The position numbers and the translations under genes were made by a program. Below the pieces are notes generated by a model. The model was not told the DNA's origin. It did no database searches and saw only the letters and a list, made by a program, of their open reading frames with translations. Of a stretch of DNA of 38,186 nt, positions 1-12,600 are shown one piece after another. Numbering within the stretch: position 1 is the stretch's first letter; the number at the start of each line of letters is the position of its first letter. This DNA is from Lachnospiraceae bacterium (GTDB lineage Bacteria; Bacillota; Clostridia; Lachnospirales; Lachnospiraceae), in NCBI GenBank assembly GCA_017624235.1, contig JAGANL010000040.1, forward strand, positions 1-38,186, read 5' to 3'.

Positions 1-7
1 GTCGCAA

Positions 8-44
8 AAAGAGCCACTTTCATGCAAGCATGAAGTGACTCTTT
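8..44 (-). terminator. Intrinsic terminator of tuf / str operon
   Basis: On the minus strand a stem of about 17 pairs (8-25 against 28-44, one mismatch and one bulge, tiny loop) is followed by five T residues. It lies 42 bases past the tuf stop codon, so it should end the rpsL-rpsG-fusA-tuf transcript. Confidence 0.9.
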
Positions 45-86
45 ATTACGCCTTTTCAAGCGCTTATCTCATTGCTTTCGCGCAAA

Positions 87-1274
87 TTACTCAATGATTG
101 TAGCAACACGACCAGAACCCACAGTACGTCCACCTTCACGGATAGCGAATGTAAGACCCTGCTCCATAGCGATCGGGTGAATCAGTTCGATTGTCATTTC
201 TACGTTATCACCAGGCATGCACATCTCTGTACCAGCCGGTAACTCACAAACACCTGTTACGTCAGTTGTTCTGAAGTAGAACTGCGGTCTGTAGTTGTTG
301 AAGAACGGAGTATGACGTCCACCTTCATCTTTGGTTAAAACGTAAACCTGTGCGGTAAATTTCTTGTGGCATGTTACAGAACCCGGTTTAGCAAGAACCT
401 GTCCTCTTTCGATATCTGTTCTGTTGATACCACGAAGCAGAGCACCGATGTTATCACCAGCCTGAGCCTCATCCAGCATCTTACGGAACATTTCGATACC
501 TGTTACAACAGTCTTTCTTGTCTCTTCCTTGATACCAACGATTTCAACTTCCTCATTTAAGTGAAGTGTACCACGCTCTACTCTACCAGTTGCAACTGTA
601 CCACGACCTGTAATTGTGAATACATCTTCTACCGGCATTAAGAACGGCTGATCTGTTGCACGCTGAGGATCCGGAATATGGGAATCTACTGCATCCATAA
701 GCTCCATGATCTTGTCGCCCCACTCGCTGCTCGGATCTTCCAGAGCCTTTAAAGCGGAACCTTTGATAATCGGGCAGTCATTGAAATCATACTCAGCTAA
801 CTGATCTGTGATTTCCATTTCTACTAACTCAAGTAATTCCGGATCATCTACCATATCGCACTTGTTCATAAATACTACAATATAAGGTACACCTACCTGA
901 CGGGACAGAAGGATGTGCTCCTTTGTCTGAGCCATAACACCATCAGTAGCAGCAACAACGAGGATAGCACCATCCATCTGTGCAGCACCTGTGATCATGT
1001 TCTTTACATAGTCAGCATGGCCAGGGCAGTCAACGTGTGCATAGTGTCTTCTCTCTGTCTCATACTCAACGTGTGCTGTAGAGATTGTGATACCACGCTC
1101 TCTTTCTTCCGGAGCCTTGTCGATGTTCTCGAAATCTGTAGCTGTGTTACCTGCAACTCTTGCAGCAAGTACTTTTGTGATAGCAGCTGTTAATGTTGTT
1201 TTACCATGGTCTACGTGTCCAATGGTACCAATGTTACAATGTGGCTTGTTTCTTTCAAATTTAGCTTTAGCCAT
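87..1274 (-). CDS. tuf: Elongation factor Tu
   Basis: EF-Tu delivers aminoacyl-tRNA to the ribosomal A site as a GTP complex in the cytoplasm. The 395-residue product has the usual family length. GTPase motifs are visible: GHVDHGKT (19-26), DCPGH (82-86) and NKCD (137-140), followed by the two beta-barrel domains ending in [10 protein letters not shown]. The ATG at 1272-1274 has a strong AAGGAGG site at 1284-1290, nine bases upstream. It is the last gene of the str operon, 165 bases after fusA, and has its own candidate promoter in that gap (1361-1389), as expected for a protein needed in excess over EF-G. A hairpin terminator follows. No sign of truncation. Confidence 0.98.
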   Translation of the reverse strand: MAKAKFERNKPHCNIGTIGHVDHGKTTLTAAITKVLAARVAGNTATDFENIDKAPEERERGITISTAHVEYETERRHYAHVDCPGHADYVKNMITGAAQMDGAILVVAATDGVMAQTKEHILLSRQVGVPYIVVFMNKCDMVDDPELLELVEMEITDQLAEYDFNDCPIIKGSALKALEDPSSEWGDKIMELMDAVDSHIPDPQRATDQPFLMPVEDVFTITGRGTVATGRVERGTLHLNEEVEIVGIKEETRKTVVTGIEMFRKMLDEAQAGDNIGALLRGINRTDIERGQVLAKPGSVTCHKKFTAQVYVLTKDEGGRHTPFFNNYRPQFYFRTTDVTGVCELPAGTEMCMPGDNVEMTIELIHPIAMEQGLTFAIREGGRTVGSGRVATIIE

Positions 1275-1360
1275 TATGATAGTCCTCCTTAATTTTGCGT
1301 AAACGCATTGTTTCTGATTTTTATAAAATTTGAGCTCTCAATTTCGCTCGGCTATCTCTA

Positions 1361-1389
1361 ATTATATTAGAGACAGCCAAGTTTTTCAA
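1361..1389 (-). promoter_or_regulatory. Candidate sigma-A promoter for tuf, embedded in an inverted repeat
   Basis: Minus strand TTGAAA (1384-1389), 17-base spacer, TATAAT (1361-1366). The -10 box lies in the centre of a 13-pair inverted repeat (1350-1378) that would form a hairpin in read-through RNA coming from fusA, with one G-U pair. The predicted start near 1354 leaves an 80-base leader before tuf. I saw no T-run on the minus side of this hairpin, so it is not an obvious terminator for fusA. Confidence 0.7.
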
Positions 1390-1439
1390 GCACTATTTCA
1401 CTTTTATTTTGCCTTCCGCAGGATAAAGTTTCAGAACTT

Positions 1440-3557
1440 TTACTTTGCCTTTGCTGCTAAAACTTTTTCCTGTACGTTCTTCGGAACCTGCTCATACTTC
1501 TCAAAGAACATGGAGTAGTTACCACGCCCCTGTGTCCTGGAACGTAAGTCTGTGGAATAACCGAACATTTCAGCAAGCGGTACATATGCTTTTACCATCT
1601 TGCCGCCACCGATGTCCTCCATACCCTCGATACGTCCGCGACGGGAGTTGATATCACCGATAACATCACCCATATACTCTTCCGGCATAGTAACCTCAAC
1701 CTTCATGATGGGCTCAAGAAGTACCGGTGCAGCCTTCTGCATTGCTTCCTTAAATGCCAGAGAACCAGCGATATGGAATGCCATTTCAGAAGAATCGACT
1801 TCATGGTAAGAACCGTCGTATACATTTGCATGTACACCTACAACCGGGAATCCGCCAAGGATACCAGCTTTGGTAGCTTCCTCGATACCTTCACCAACTG
1901 CCGGAATATATTCCTTCGGAATCGCACCACCGACTACAGTAGATTCAAACTTGAACAGTTCCTCACCGTTTGCATCCATCGGAGAGAATTTAACTTTACA
2001 GTGACCATACTGTCCACGTCCACCGGACTGCTTTGCATACTTACTGTCGATATCCACTTCCTTAGTAATGGCCTCTTTATAGGCAACCTGCGGCGCACCT
2101 ACATTAGCTTCTACCTTAAACTCACGCAGAAGTCTGTCTACGATAATTTCCAGATGAAGTTCACCCATACCTGCAATAATCGTCTGACCAGTTTCCTGAT
2201 TGGTATGTGCCCGGAATGTCGGATCTTCTTCAGCAAGCTTTGCAAGAGCTTCGCCCATCTTACCCTGTCCAGCCTTAGTCTTCGGCTCGATTGCAAGCTC
2301 GATAACCGGCTCAGGGAATTCCATGGACTCCAGAATTACAGGATGCTGCTCATCACAAATGGTATCACCTGTAGCAGTAAACTTAAATCCTACTGCTGCT
2401 GCAATATCACCGGAGTAAACCTTGTCCAGCTCTGCTCTCTTGTTTGCATGCATCTGAAGAATACGTCCTACACGTTCCTTCTTATCTTTTGTAGAGTTGT
2501 AAACATAGGAACCGGAATTCATAGTACCGGAATATACACGGAAGAATGCCAGCTTACCTACGAATGGGTCAGCCATAATCTTGAATGCCAGAGCAGAGAA
2601 CGGCTCCTCATCAGAAGAGTGTCTCTCAATCTCATTGCCTTCCATATCCGTTCCCTTAATGGACGGAATATCAAGCGGAGACGGCATATATTCAATAATA
2701 GCATCCAGTAATTTCTGCACACCCTTATTTCTGTATGCAGTACCGCAGCATACCGGAACGGCACGACATTCACATGTTGCCTTTCTAAGTGCGGCCTTCA
2801 TATCATCTACAGAAGGTTCTTCACCTTCCAGATACTGCATCATTAAGTCATCGTCTAACTCACAGACTTTTTCTACCAACTCACTGCGGTAAAGCTCTGC
2901 ATCCTCCTGCATATCACCAAGATCCTTGGTAACTGTGATGTCATCGCCCTTATCATCATTGTAGATATAAGCCTGCATTTCAAACAGATCAATAATGCCT
3001 TTGAAATCGTCCTCTTTTCCAATCGGAAGCTGAAGAACAATTGCATTTTTTCCTAATCTTGTACGAATCTGATCAACAGCTCCGTAGAAATTAGCACCAA
3101 TAATGTCCATCTTATTGATGAAAGCCATTCTCGGTACGTTGTAAGTGTCAGCCTGACGCCATACGTTTTCTGACTGCGGCTCTACACCGCCCTTAGCACA
3201 GAAAACACCTACTGCACCATCAAGGACACGAAGGGAACGCTCAACCTCTACTGTGAAGTCAACGTGGCCCGGTGTATCAATGATATTGATACGATGCTCT
3301 AAAGCACCCGGCTTTGCCTTGCAGTTCTCCTGTAATGTCCAGTGGCATGTAGTTGCGGCTGATGTGATTGTGATACCTCTTTCCTGCTCCTGCTCCATCC
3401 AGTCCATGGTAGCAGTACCCTCATGAGTATCACCAATCTTATAGTTAACACCGGTATAGTAAAGAATACGCTCTGTTGTGGTAGTCTTACCAGCATCGAT
3501 ATGCGCCATAATACCAATGTTTCTGGTTCTCTCTAATGGATATTCTCTTCCAGCCAA
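1440..3557 (-). CDS. fusA: Elongation factor G
   Basis: EF-G is the ribosomal translocase, a cytoplasmic GTPase. The product has 705 residues, matching the family. The G1 motif AHIDAGKT is at 18-25, and DTPGHVDF and NKMD follow; the C-terminal domains IV and V end in the [10 protein letters not shown] tail typical of clostridia. The start is a TTG (3555-3557), not an ATG: it is in the right place for the conserved N-terminus [14 protein letters not shown] and has AAGGAGG (3565-3571) seven bases upstream. It follows rpsG by 89 bases in the str operon; that gap carries a hairpin (3602-3629). Confidence 0.98.
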   Translation of the reverse strand: MAGREYPLERTRNIGIMAHIDAGKTTTTERILYYTGVNYKIGDTHEGTATMDWMEQEQERGITITSAATTCHWTLQENCKAKPGALEHRINIIDTPGHVDFTVEVERSLRVLDGAVGVFCAKGGVEPQSENVWRQADTYNVPRMAFINKMDIIGANFYGAVDQIRTRLGKNAIVLQLPIGKEDDFKGIIDLFEMQAYIYNDDKGDDITVTKDLGDMQEDAELYRSELVEKVCELDDDLMMQYLEGEEPSVDDMKAALRKATCECRAVPVCCGTAYRNKGVQKLLDAIIEYMPSPLDIPSIKGTDMEGNEIERHSSDEEPFSALAFKIMADPFVGKLAFFRVYSGTMNSGSYVYNSTKDKKERVGRILQMHANKRAELDKVYSGDIAAAVGFKFTATGDTICDEQHPVILESMEFPEPVIELAIEPKTKAGQGKMGEALAKLAEEDPTFRAHTNQETGQTIIAGMGELHLEIIVDRLLREFKVEANVGAPQVAYKEAITKEVDIDSKYAKQSGGRGQYGHCKVKFSPMDANGEELFKFESTVVGGAIPKEYIPAVGEGIEEATKAGILGGFPVVGVHANVYDGSYHEVDSSEMAFHIAGSLAFKEAMQKAAPVLLEPIMKVEVTMPEEYMGDVIGDINSRRGRIEGMEDIGGGKMVKAYVPLAEMFGYSTDLRSRTQGRGNYSMFFEKYEQVPKNVQEKVLAAKAK

Positions 3558-3601
3558 GGTATTTCCTCCTTTTTAAACTACATTGAAGTTTAGAAGCAAC
3601 T

Positions 3602-3629
3602 GTGTGCGAATGCCGAGGCATCTGCACAC
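3602..3629 (-). promoter_or_regulatory. Intercistronic hairpin between rpsG and fusA
   Basis: GTGTGC (3602-3607) pairs with GCACAC (3624-3629), and ATGCC (3610-3614) with GGCAT (3617-3621), across a small internal loop. There is no T-run, so it is not a terminator. It could be an RNA-processing or S7-type control structure, but this is inference. Its left arm repeats 12 bases from the end of rpsG (3660-3671). Confidence 0.45.
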
Positions 3630-3646
3630 GCAGCGTATACTCACTA

Positions 3647-4135
<489 letters not shown>

Positions 4136-4288
4136 TCATTTAAAAATAGATCATAGGTACTCACATGTTTCCATTAATTTTGTGTTCGTGCGGTATATCT
4201 GTTTTATAAAATCCAGAATTCCAACACTAAAAATTAGTTTACGTTTGTGGTACAAAGTTACGTGGCTCCATCCAAAAATCATTTCGGA

Positions 4289-4708
4289 TTATTTTCCAGC
4301 CTTCGGTCTCTTAGCGCCGTATTTAGAACGGGCCTGCTTTCTGTTAGCAACTCCTGCTGTATCAAGAGTACCTCTGATAACATGGTATCTTGTACCAGGT
4401 AAGTCTTTTACTCTACCGCCTCTTACAAGAACAACGCTGTGCTCCTGCAGGTTGTGTCCTTCACCTGGAATGTAGCTTGTTACTTCAATTCCGTTAGACA
4501 GACGAACTCTGGCGATCTTTCTAAGAGCAGAGTTAGGCTTCTTCGGAGTAGCTGTCTTAACAGCGGTGCAGACACCTCTCTTCTGCGGTGCAGAAGCATC
4601 CGTAGCTTTCTTTCTTAAGGAGTTGTATCCTTTCTGAAGTGCCGGAGCTGTAGATTTCTTTACAGATGTCTGACGTCCTTTTCTAACTAACTGGTTAAAT
4701 GTTGGCAT
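4289..4708 (-). CDS. rpsL: Small ribosomal subunit protein S12
   Basis: S12 sits at the decoding centre of the 30S subunit. The 139-residue product carries the N-terminal insertion (about residues 27-42) found in Gram-positive S12. PKKPNS (55-60) and GRVKDLPG (98-105) are intact; their lysines K57 and K101 are the positions where streptomycin-resistance substitutions occur in E. coli, so the sequence is of the sensitive type. D102 is the residue methylthiolated in many bacteria. The ATG at 4706-4708 has AGAGGTG (4716-4722) upstream. First gene of the str operon, with a consensus promoter at 4782-4810. Confidence 0.98.
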   Translation of the reverse strand: MPTFNQLVRKGRQTSVKKSTAPALQKGYNSLRKKATDASAPQKRGVCTAVKTATPKKPNSALRKIARVRLSNGIEVTSYIPGEGHNLQEHSVVLVRGGRVKDLPGTRYHVIRGTLDTAGVANRKQARSKYGAKRPKAGK

Positions 4709-4756
4709 TCTGTTTCACCTCTTTCTTTGATTAAAATGTTTATTGCATCAAAAATG

Positions 4757-4773
4757 GTGCGGTTGTTACGCAC
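4757..4773 (-). promoter_or_regulatory. 5' leader hairpin of the str operon mRNA
   Basis: GTGCG (4757-4761) and CGCAC (4769-4773) form a 5-pair stem with a 7-base loop right at the predicted 5' end of the rpsL transcript. No full T-tract follows. It may protect the 5' end; this is inference only. Confidence 0.35.
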
Positions 4774-4781
4774 ACTAGATT

Positions 4782-4810
4782 AGTATACTTTCCATTTTTC
4801 CCCTTGTCAA
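4782..4810 (-). promoter_or_regulatory. Sigma-A promoter of the str operon
   Basis: Minus strand TTGACA (4805-4810), 17-base spacer, TATACT (4782-4787). The consensus -35 and ideal spacing 74 bases upstream of rpsL make this the main start for rpsL-rpsG-fusA(-tuf). Predicted transcription start near 4775. Confidence 0.88.
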
Positions 4811-4848
4811 TACGTTTTTCATGAACTTTACATTTTTGGAAGGGCAGT

Positions 4849-5805
4849 TCAGCCACTATCTTCCCCGTTCAGAACAGATTCAATAATATACCTGGGCCGC
4901 TTTTTGGTCTCACTGTAAATTTTCCCAATATATTCACCAATTATTCCCAGACACAAAAGCTGTATTCCTCCTACCATCCAGATGGATACCATCAGGGAGG
5001 TCCAGCCCACGATGGTAGCTCCCATAATCTTGCGTACCACGGAATAAATCAGCATTGCAATACTGATCAGAAACATCAGCGCTCCCGCATGGATAATCAT
5101 CCGCATCGGCTTGACACTGAAGGAGGAAATGCCGTCAAACGCAAAGGCAAGCATCTTTTTGAGCGGATACTTGGATTCCCCCGCAAACCGCTCATGCCTT
5201 TCGTACTCCACCACCGCGGTCGGATAACCGATCTGTGGAACGATTCCTCTTAAAAATAAATTTACCTCTTCAAACTCTTCCAGTCCATCCATCGCCCTTT
5301 TGCTCATCAGGCGATAGTCTGCATGATTGAATACCAGATCCACACCCAGCCACTGCATCACATGATAGAAGCCTTCCGCCGTGAAACGTTTAAAAAGGGT
5401 GTCTGTCTTACGGGATGAGCGGACCCCGTAGACAATATCCTTTCCAGCCTCAAATTCATCAATGAATTTTTCAATCACTCCTACATCATCCTGTAAGTCC
5501 GCATCCAGGGAAATTGCCGCATCCGCATACTGCTTGGCCGTCATCAGCCCAGCTAACAGGGCATTCTGATGACCGCGGTTGCGGCTCAAATTGATCCCTG
5601 TATAAATTCTGTCCTCTGCATGTAGCTGCCTGATAATTTCCCAGGTTCTGTCCCTTGAGCCATCGTTTACCATTGCAATTTTACTTTCTCTGGTAATCTT
5701 GCCCCTCTGCATCAGATCCGTCATAATTTCTTTTAACTGCCTTGCCGTCTCCGGCAATACCTGCTCTTCATTATAGCAGGGCAGTACCAGCCAGATTGTT
5801 TTCAC
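4849..5805 (-). CDS. GT2 polyprenyl-phosphate-type glycosyltransferase (GtrB/CsbB/DPM1-like)
   Basis: Likely transfers a sugar from a nucleotide donor to a polyprenyl phosphate at the inner face of the membrane. The N-terminal GT-A fold has LVLPCYNEE, NDGSRDRTW and the metal-binding DADLQDD; the later ERFAGESKYP is typical of this family. Two membrane helices close the protein (about 218-245 and 255-280), followed by the family's GEYIGKIYSETKKRPRY tail. I place the start at GTG 5803-5805 because GGAGG lies six bases upstream (5812-5816) and it gives the standard MKTIWLVLPCYNEE; an in-frame GTG at 5826 has no good ribosome site. It sits between the rpoC terminator and the str promoter, a place usually held by an L7Ae-like protein. 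I found no promoter of its own. Sugar and acceptor are unknown. Confidence 0.88.
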   Translation of the reverse strand: MKTIWLVLPCYNEEQVLPETARQLKEIMTDLMQRGKITRESKIAMVNDGSRDRTWEIIRQLHAEDRIYTGINLSRNRGHQNALLAGLMTAKQYADAAISLDADLQDDVGVIEKFIDEFEAGKDIVYGVRSSRKTDTLFKRFTAEGFYHVMQWLGVDLVFNHADYRLMSKRAMDGLEEFEEVNLFLRGIVPQIGYPTAVVEYERHERFAGESKYPLKKMLAFAFDGISSFSVKPMRMIIHAGALMFLISIAMLIYSVVRKIMGATIVGWTSLMVSIWMVGGIQLLCLGIIGEYIGKIYSETKKRPRYIIESVLNGEDSG

Positions 5806-5853
5806 CTTCCGCCTCCGTTCGATCACTCTTCTTCGTCAATCCCGCTTCTTTTG

Positions 5854-5887
5854 AAAAAGGAGCAGAAACAAACCGTTTCTGCCCCTT
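5854..5887 (-). terminator. Intrinsic terminator of rpoBC
   Basis: Minus strand stem of about 13 pairs (5875-5887 with 5857-5869, five-base loop), followed by a run of T. It begins 12 bases after the rpoC stop. Any expression of the downstream glycosyltransferase from this operon would need read-through. Confidence 0.88.
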
Positions 5888-5898
5888 CCTGTCATGGA

Positions 5899-8800
5899 TT
5901 ATTCTTCTGTCGTAACAGCTTCTTCCGTCTCTTCGGTTTCTTCTGTTGCTTCGTCATCCATATCCTCTGCGAACTCATCTGTTACCATTTCTTCATCCTC
6001 GCCAGGCTCTCCGTCATCAAATGAAATTTCATCATCGAAGGACAGCATATCCTGCAGGTTGTTATCGGTATCCAGCTTCACGCTTCTGTAACGCTTCATA
6101 CCGGTACCTGCCGGAATCAGCTTACCAATGATAACATTCTCCTTCAGACCAATCAACGGATCGACCTTACCCTTAATAGCAGCTTCGGTCAGAACCTTTG
6201 TCGTCTCCTGGAAGGATGCTGCGGATAAGAAGGAGTTGGTTGCCAGCGCAGCCTTGGTAATACCAAGCATAACCTGCTTGCCCTCTGCCGGCTCCTTGCC
6301 TTCTGAGATAAGCTTCTCGTTCATTTCCTCAAAGTCCAGAATATCTACAAGAGTACCCGGTAAGTAGTCTGCATCACCGTTGTTCTCAATACGGATCTTC
6401 TTTAACATCTGACGTACAATGACCTCGATGTGCTTATCGCTGATATCAACACCCTGCAGACGATATACACGCTGTACCTCACGGAGCATGTAATCCTGTA
6501 CGGCACGCACACCCTTAATCTTTAACAGATCGTGCGGATTGACGCTACCCTCTGTCAGCTCATCACCAGCCTCCAGTACAGCGCCGTCCATAATCTTGAT
6601 ACGGGAACCATACGGAATCAGATACGTCTTAGCCTCTCCGGTTTCATCATTGGTGATGACGATTTCACGTTTCTTCTTGGTATCCTTAATGCTTGCCACG
6701 CCACCGAACTCTGCAATAATAGCAAGTCCCTTCGGCTTTCTGGCCTCAAAAAGCTCCTCGACACGGGGAAGACCCTGTGTGATATCATCACCGGCAACAC
6801 CACCGGTATGGAAGGTACGCATCGTCAGCTGTGTACCCGGTTCACCAATCGACTGTGCCGCGATGATTCCGACTGCCTCGCCGACCTGTACCGCTTCACC
6901 AGTTGCCATGTTCGCACCATAGCATTTTGCACAGATACCATTGTGGCAGCGGCAGCTTAAAATCGTACGAATCTTAACCGCCTCAATCGGCTCACCGTTT
7001 TTGTCGACACCGGTCTTTAATACTCTGTCAACACGGCTCGGTGTAATCATATGATTCTTCTTTACTATAATATTTCCATCTCTGTCGAGAATATCTTCGC
7101 AGGCATATCTGCCCTGGATTCTGTCATGCAGGCTTTCAATGGTCTCTTTGCCATCCATGAATGCCTTGACTACCATACCCGGAATCTCGTCTCTGCCTTC
7201 GGAGCAGTCCACTTCACGGATAATCAATTCCTGAGATACGTCAACCATACGTCTGGTCAGGTAACCGGAGTCGGCTGTACGAAGCGCCGTATCGGACAGA
7301 CCCTTACGTGCACCATGAGCGGACATGAAGTATTCCAGTACGTCCAGACCTTCACGGAAGTTGGACTTGATCGGGAGCTCGATGGTACGTCCTGTTGTAT
7401 CTGCCATCAATCCACGCATACCTGCCAGCTGTTTGATCTGCTGGTTACTACCACGGGCACCGGAGTCAGCCATCATGAAGATATTGTTGTACTTATCCAG
7501 TCCTGCAAGCAGTACATCGGTCAGTTCCTTATCGGTTTCGTTCCAGGTCTCTACAACCGCTCTGTAACGCTCCTCCTCAGTAATCAGACCACGTCTGAAG
7601 TTCTGGGAAATCTTATCTACGGTAGCCTGTGCCTCGTCTAACATCTGCTGCGTCTGTGCCGGCACGGTCATATCGGAAATGGATACGGTCATAGCGGCTC
7701 TGGTAGAGTACTTATAACCGGTAGCCTTAATCAGGTCCAATACCTCTGCCGTCTTGGAAGCGCCGTGTGTATTGATAACCTTTTCCAGAATCTGCTTTAA
7801 CTGTTTCTTGCCGACATGGAAATCGACCTCCAGCTTTAAGAAGTTTTCCGGATTTGTTCTGTCGACAAATCCAAGATCCTGCGGAAGGATCTCATTGAAC
7901 AGGAAACGTCCCAGTGTGGATTCCACATTGCCCGTAATCACTTCTCCTGCCGCATTGGTTTTAGACACACGTACGGTAATTCTGCTATGCAGTGTCACTA
8001 CCTTATTTTCATAAGCTAAAATCGCTTCATTTACACTCTTAAAGAACTTACCTTCGCCTGCCGCACCCGGTCTTTCCTGGGTCAGATAGTAGATACCAAG
8101 TACCATATCCTGTGAAGGAACGGCTACCGGCCCACCATCGGACGGCTTTAAGAGGTTGTTCGGTGAAAGCAGTAAGAAACGGCACTCTGCCTGAGCCTCT
8201 ACGGAAAGCGGAAGATGCACAGCCATCTGGTCACCGTCGAAGTCGGCATTGAAAGCGGTACATACAAGCGGATGAAGCTTGATGGCCTTACCCTCTACCA
8301 GAATCGGCTCGAATGCCTGAATACCAAGTCTGTGCAGTGTGGGAGCACGGTTTAACATAACCGGATGCTCCTTAATGACTTCCTCAAGCACATCCCATAC
8401 CTGTGTATCCAGTCTCTCCACTAATTTCTTGGCATTTTTAATATTCTGAGAAATACCGCGGCTGACTAACTCCTTCATCACGAAAGGCTTGAACAGCTCG
8501 ATGGCCATTTCTTTCGGAAGACCGCACTGGTAAATCTTTAATTCCGGTCCTACGACGATAACGGAACGTCCGGAATAGTCAACACGCTTACCAAGCAGGT
8601 TCTGACGGAAACGTCCGGATTTACCCTTTAACATATCAGAAAGGGATTTTAATGCACGGTTGCCCGGGCCCGTAACCGGTCTGCCTCGTCTGCCGTTATC
8701 AATCAGGGCATCCACTGCTTCCTGCAGCATTCTCTTCTCGTTTCTGACAATAATGTCAGGAGCGCCCAGCTCCAGCAGTCTCTTCAGACGGTTATTGCGG

Positions 8801-9609
8801 TTGATGATTCGTCTATATAAGTCATTTAAATCAGAGGTTGCAAAACGTCCTCCGTCTAACTGTACCATCGGACGTAAATCAGGCGGAATGACCGGAATGA
8901 CATCCATGACCATCCACTCCGGCTTGTTGCCGGATTCACGGAATGCTTCCACCACCTCAAGTCTCTTGATGATTCTGGCACGCTTCTGTCCGGAAGAATC
9001 CTTTAAACCAGCCTTTAACTCCACGGCTTCTGTTTCCAGATCTATCGCCTGCAGCAGCTCTTTGATAGCCTCCGCACCCATACCGACGCGGAACTTATTG
9101 CCCCAGTTTTCTCTTGCATCCTGATATTCCTTCTCGGAAAGCACCTGCTTATACTGTAAATCGGTTTCCCCCGCATCCAACACGATATAGGAAGCAAAAT
9201 ACAATACCTTCTCCAGAATCCTTGGAGAAAGATCCAGAATCAGTCCCATACGGGACGGAATACCTTTGAAATACCAGATATGGGATACCGGCGCTGCCAG
9301 TTCGATATGTCCCATACGCTCACGACGAACACTGGATTTGGTAACCTCTACACCACAGCGGTCACAGACAACACCCTTATATCTGATTTTCTTGTATTTA
9401 CCACAATGACATTCCCAGTCCTTGCTCGGTCCGAAGATCTTTTCGCAGTACAGACCATCCTTTTCCGGTTTTAAGGTTCTGTAGTTGATCGTCTCCGGCT
9501 TTAACACCTCACCTCTGGACCACTCCCTGATTTTCTCCGGGGATGCCAATCCAATCTTGATGGCATCAAATGTCATCGGCTGATAGTTTTCAATTTTGTT
9601 TTCTGACAT
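5899..9609 (-). CDS. rpoC: RNA polymerase beta' subunit
   Basis: Catalytic subunit of RNA polymerase. The 1236-residue product has the N-terminal zinc ribbon (Cys 67, 69, 82 and 85), the magnesium-binding NADFDGD (454-460), the bridge-helix segment [19 protein letters not shown] and the second zinc site [11 protein letters not shown]. Length is typical of clostridia, without the large proteobacterial insertion in the trigger loop. The last 40 or so residues are a low-complexity acidic tail rich in Glu, Asp and Thr. The ATG at 9607-9609 has GGAAGGAG upstream. It follows rpoB by 30 bases and is followed by a strong terminator. Confidence 0.98.
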   Translation of the reverse strand: MSENKIENYQPMTFDAIKIGLASPEKIREWSRGEVLKPETINYRTLKPEKDGLYCEKIFGPSKDWECHCGKYKKIRYKGVVCDRCGVEVTKSSVRRERMGHIELAAPVSHIWYFKGIPSRMGLILDLSPRILEKVLYFASYIVLDAGETDLQYKQVLSEKEYQDARENWGNKFRVGMGAEAIKELLQAIDLETEAVELKAGLKDSSGQKRARIIKRLEVVEAFRESGNKPEWMVMDVIPVIPPDLRPMVQLDGGRFATSDLNDLYRRIINRNNRLKRLLELGAPDIIVRNEKRMLQEAVDALIDNGRRGRPVTGPGNRALKSLSDMLKGKSGRFRQNLLGKRVDYSGRSVIVVGPELKIYQCGLPKEMAIELFKPFVMKELVSRGISQNIKNAKKLVERLDTQVWDVLEEVIKEHPVMLNRAPTLHRLGIQAFEPILVEGKAIKLHPLVCTAFNADFDGDQMAVHLPLSVEAQAECRFLLLSPNNLLKPSDGGPVAVPSQDMVLGIYYLTQERPGAAGEGKFFKSVNEAILAYENKVVTLHSRITVRVSKTNAAGEVITGNVESTLGRFLFNEILPQDLGFVDRTNPENFLKLEVDFHVGKKQLKQILEKVINTHGASKTAEVLDLIKATGYKYSTRAAMTVSISDMTVPAQTQQMLDEAQATVDKISQNFRRGLITEEERYRAVVETWNETDKELTDVLLAGLDKYNNIFMMADSGARGSNQQIKQLAGMRGLMADTTGRTIELPIKSNFREGLDVLEYFMSAHGARKGLSDTALRTADSGYLTRRMVDVSQELIIREVDCSEGRDEIPGMVVKAFMDGKETIESLHDRIQGRYACEDILDRDGNIIVKKNHMITPSRVDRVLKTGVDKNGEPIEAVKIRTILSCRCHNGICAKCYGANMATGEAVQVGEAVGIIAAQSIGEPGTQLTMRTFHTGGVAGDDITQGLPRVEELFEARKPKGLAIIAEFGGVASIKDTKKKREIVITNDETGEAKTYLIPYGSRIKIMDGAVLEAGDELTEGSVNPHDLLKIKGVRAVQDYMLREVQRVYRLQGVDISDKHIEVIVRQMLKKIRIENNGDADYLPGTLVDILDFEEMNEKLISEGKEPAEGKQVMLGITKAALATNSFLSAASFQETTKVLTEAAIKGKVDPLIGLKENVIIGKLIPAGTGMKRYRSVKLDTDNNLQDMLSFDDEISFDDGEPGEDEEMVTDEFAEDMDDEATEETEETEEAVTTEE

Positions 9610-9639
9610 TTATGGCACTCCTTCCAAATTACGTTTCAG

Positions 9640-12600
9640 TTACTCTTCATCAAAAGGCTCTTCAAAATCCTCATCGGAATCTTCGATATCATCCTCTTCA
9701 CTGCTTACCAGCTCACCGCTCTCATCAAATTCCTGTTTCTGATAGCCGAAAGAGCCAAGTGATTCATTCTCGTAATCGTAATTGCGGGATTCCCCTTCGA
9801 TTTCGTAACGGTAATCTGATTCTCCTACATCGATCATTTCTGTAATTTCGACTTCGGTATTGTCCTCACGAAGCACTCTGACATCCAGACCCAGGGACTG
9901 CAATTCCTTCAGGAGTACTTTGAAGGATTCCGGAATACCCGGTTCAGGAATATTGTCGCCCTTAATAATGGCTTCGTATGTCTTCACACGGCCGACTACA
10001 TCATCGGATTTCACGGTCAGGATTTCCTGTAAGGTATAGGATGCACCATACGCCTCCAGAGCCCAAACCTCCATTTCTCCGAAACGCTGTCCGCCGAACT
10101 GCGCCTTACCACCTAACGGCTGCTGTGTTACCAGCGAGTAAGGACCGGTGGAACGTGCGTGAATCTTGTCATCTACCAGATGGTGCAGCTTCAGATAATG
10201 CATGTGTCCGATTGTTACCGGGCTGTCAAAATATTCGCCGGTACGTCCGTCACGCAGTCTGACCTTACCGTCTCTGGAAATCGGAACGCCCTTCCAGAGC
10301 TTCCTGTGTTCTCTGTTCTCGTATAAATATTCCATAACCTCCGGGAGCAGTTCTTCCTTATGCTTCTTCTCGAACTCTTCCCACTCAAGGTTTACATAAT
10401 CATTCGCCAAATCGAGGGTATCCATGATATCGACCTCATTTGCACCGTCGAATACCGGTGTTGCCACATTAAAGCCAAGTGCCTTCGCAGCCAGAGAAAG
10501 ATGAATCTCCAATACCTGTCCGATATTCATACGGGAAGGTACGCCCAACGGATTCAGCACGATATCAAGCGGTCGTCCATTCGGCAGATAAGGCATATCC
10601 TCTACCGGAAGCACACGAGAAACGACACCCTTGTTACCATGACGGCCGGCCATCTTATCACCAACGGAGATTTTTCTCTTCTGTGCAATATAGATACGTA
10701 CTGCCTGGTTTACTCCCGGCGGCAGCTCATCACCGTTATCTCTGGTAAATACCTTGGCATCCACAACGATACCATACTCTCCATGCGGCACCTTTAAGGA
10801 GGTATCACGCACCTCTCTTGCCTTTTCACCGAAGATTGCACGTAACAGTCTCTCTTCTGCGGTCAGCTCTGTCTCACCCTTCGGAGTTACCTTGCCGACC
10901 AGAATATCACCTGCACGTACCTCAGCACCGATGCGGATAATTCCTCTGTCATCCAGATCCTTCAGTGCATCATCACCGACACCCGGAACGTCTCTTGTGA
11001 TTTCTTCCGGCCCGAGCTTGGTATCACGGGACTCTGCTTCATATTCTTCAATGTGTACGGATGTATAAACATCATCCTGTACCAGTCTTTCACTCAGTAA
11101 TACGGCATCCTCGTAGTTGTAGCCTTCCCAAGTCATAAAGCCGATCAACGGATTCTTTCCAAGTGCCAGCTCTCCGTTCTGTGTGGACGGGCCGTCTGCA
11201 ATCACCTGTCCTGCCTCTACATGATCGCCCTTGAATACGATTGGCTTCTGATTGTAGCAGTTGGACTGATTGCTTCTTGTAAACTTGGTCAGATGATATT
11301 CTTCCCGCTCTCCGTCATCATAGGTCATACGGATCAGATTGGAAGAAACATGGTCGATTGTTCCGGACTTTTTAGCCACCACACAATCACCGGAGTCTAC
11401 TGCTGCCTTCGGTTCCATACCGGTTCCGACTACCGGAGCTTCGGTAATTAAAAGCGGCACCGCCTGACGCTGCATGTTGGAACCCATCAGCGCACGGTTC
11501 GCATCGTCATTTTCCAGGAACGGAATCATCGCGGTTGCCACGGAGAATACCATTTTCGGGGACACGTCCATATAATCGAACATCGTCTTCGGATATTCCT
11601 GTGTCTCTTCACGATAACGGCCGGATACGGAGCTTCTGACAAAATGTCCTTCTGCATCCAGTGCCTCATTCGCCTGTGCTACATGATAATTGTCTTCTTC
11701 ATCCGCTGTCATGTAAACAACCTCGTCCGTAACACGCGGATTCTGCGGATCGGATTTATCAATCTTACGGTACGGCGCTTCTACAAAGCCATACTCATTG
11801 ATTCTTGCATAGGATGCAAGAGAGTTAATCAGACCGATGTTCGGGCCTTCAGGGGTCTCAATCGGACACATTCTTCCGTAGTGGGAATAGTGTACGTCAC
11901 GGACCTCAAATCCGGCACGGTCTCTGGACAGACCACCCGGTCCAAGTGCAGACAGACGTCTCTTATGTGTCAATTCACTCAACGGGTTATTCTGATCCAT
12001 GAACTGGGACAGCTGGGAGGAACCAAAGAATTCCTTTACGGCAGCCTGTACCGGTTTAATATTGATCAGCGCCTGCGGAGAAATATCCTCTGCATCATGT
12101 GTTGTCATTCTCTCACGGATGACTCTTTCCAGTCTGGACAGACCGATACGGTACTGGTTCTGTAAAAGCTCACCTACCGCACGGATACGTCTGTTGCCAA
12201 GGTGATCGATATCATCATCGTTACCAAGGCCGTATTCCAGATGCATGTTATAGTTAATGGAAGCCAAAATATCTTCCTTCGTAATATGTTTCGGAATCAG
12301 TTCATGTATATTCTTGACAATTGCGTCTGCAAGCTCTTCCGGATTGTCTCCATGTTCCTCTAAAATCTGTGCCAGAACCGGATAATAAACCGCCTCTGTA
12401 ACACCAAGCTCCTTCGGATCGCAGTCTACATGCTTCGTAATGTCTACCATCAGGTTAGACAGAACCTTGACATTTCTCTCCTCTGTCTGAATATATACAT
12501 AGGGAACGGCCGCGTTCTGAATCTCATCTGCAAGCTCCAGTGTCACTTTGGTTCCTGCTGTAGCAAGAATCTCTCCTGTGGTGGTATCTACAACATCTTC

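Noticed and set aside
1773-2711. Long plus-strand open frame of 312 codons opposite fusA
   Set aside because: It is antisense to a perfectly conserved gene, has Cys/Ser-rich non-protein-like composition and no ribosome site; a codon-bias shadow. The same holds for the other plus-strand frames opposite rpoB, rpoC and the Pel genes.
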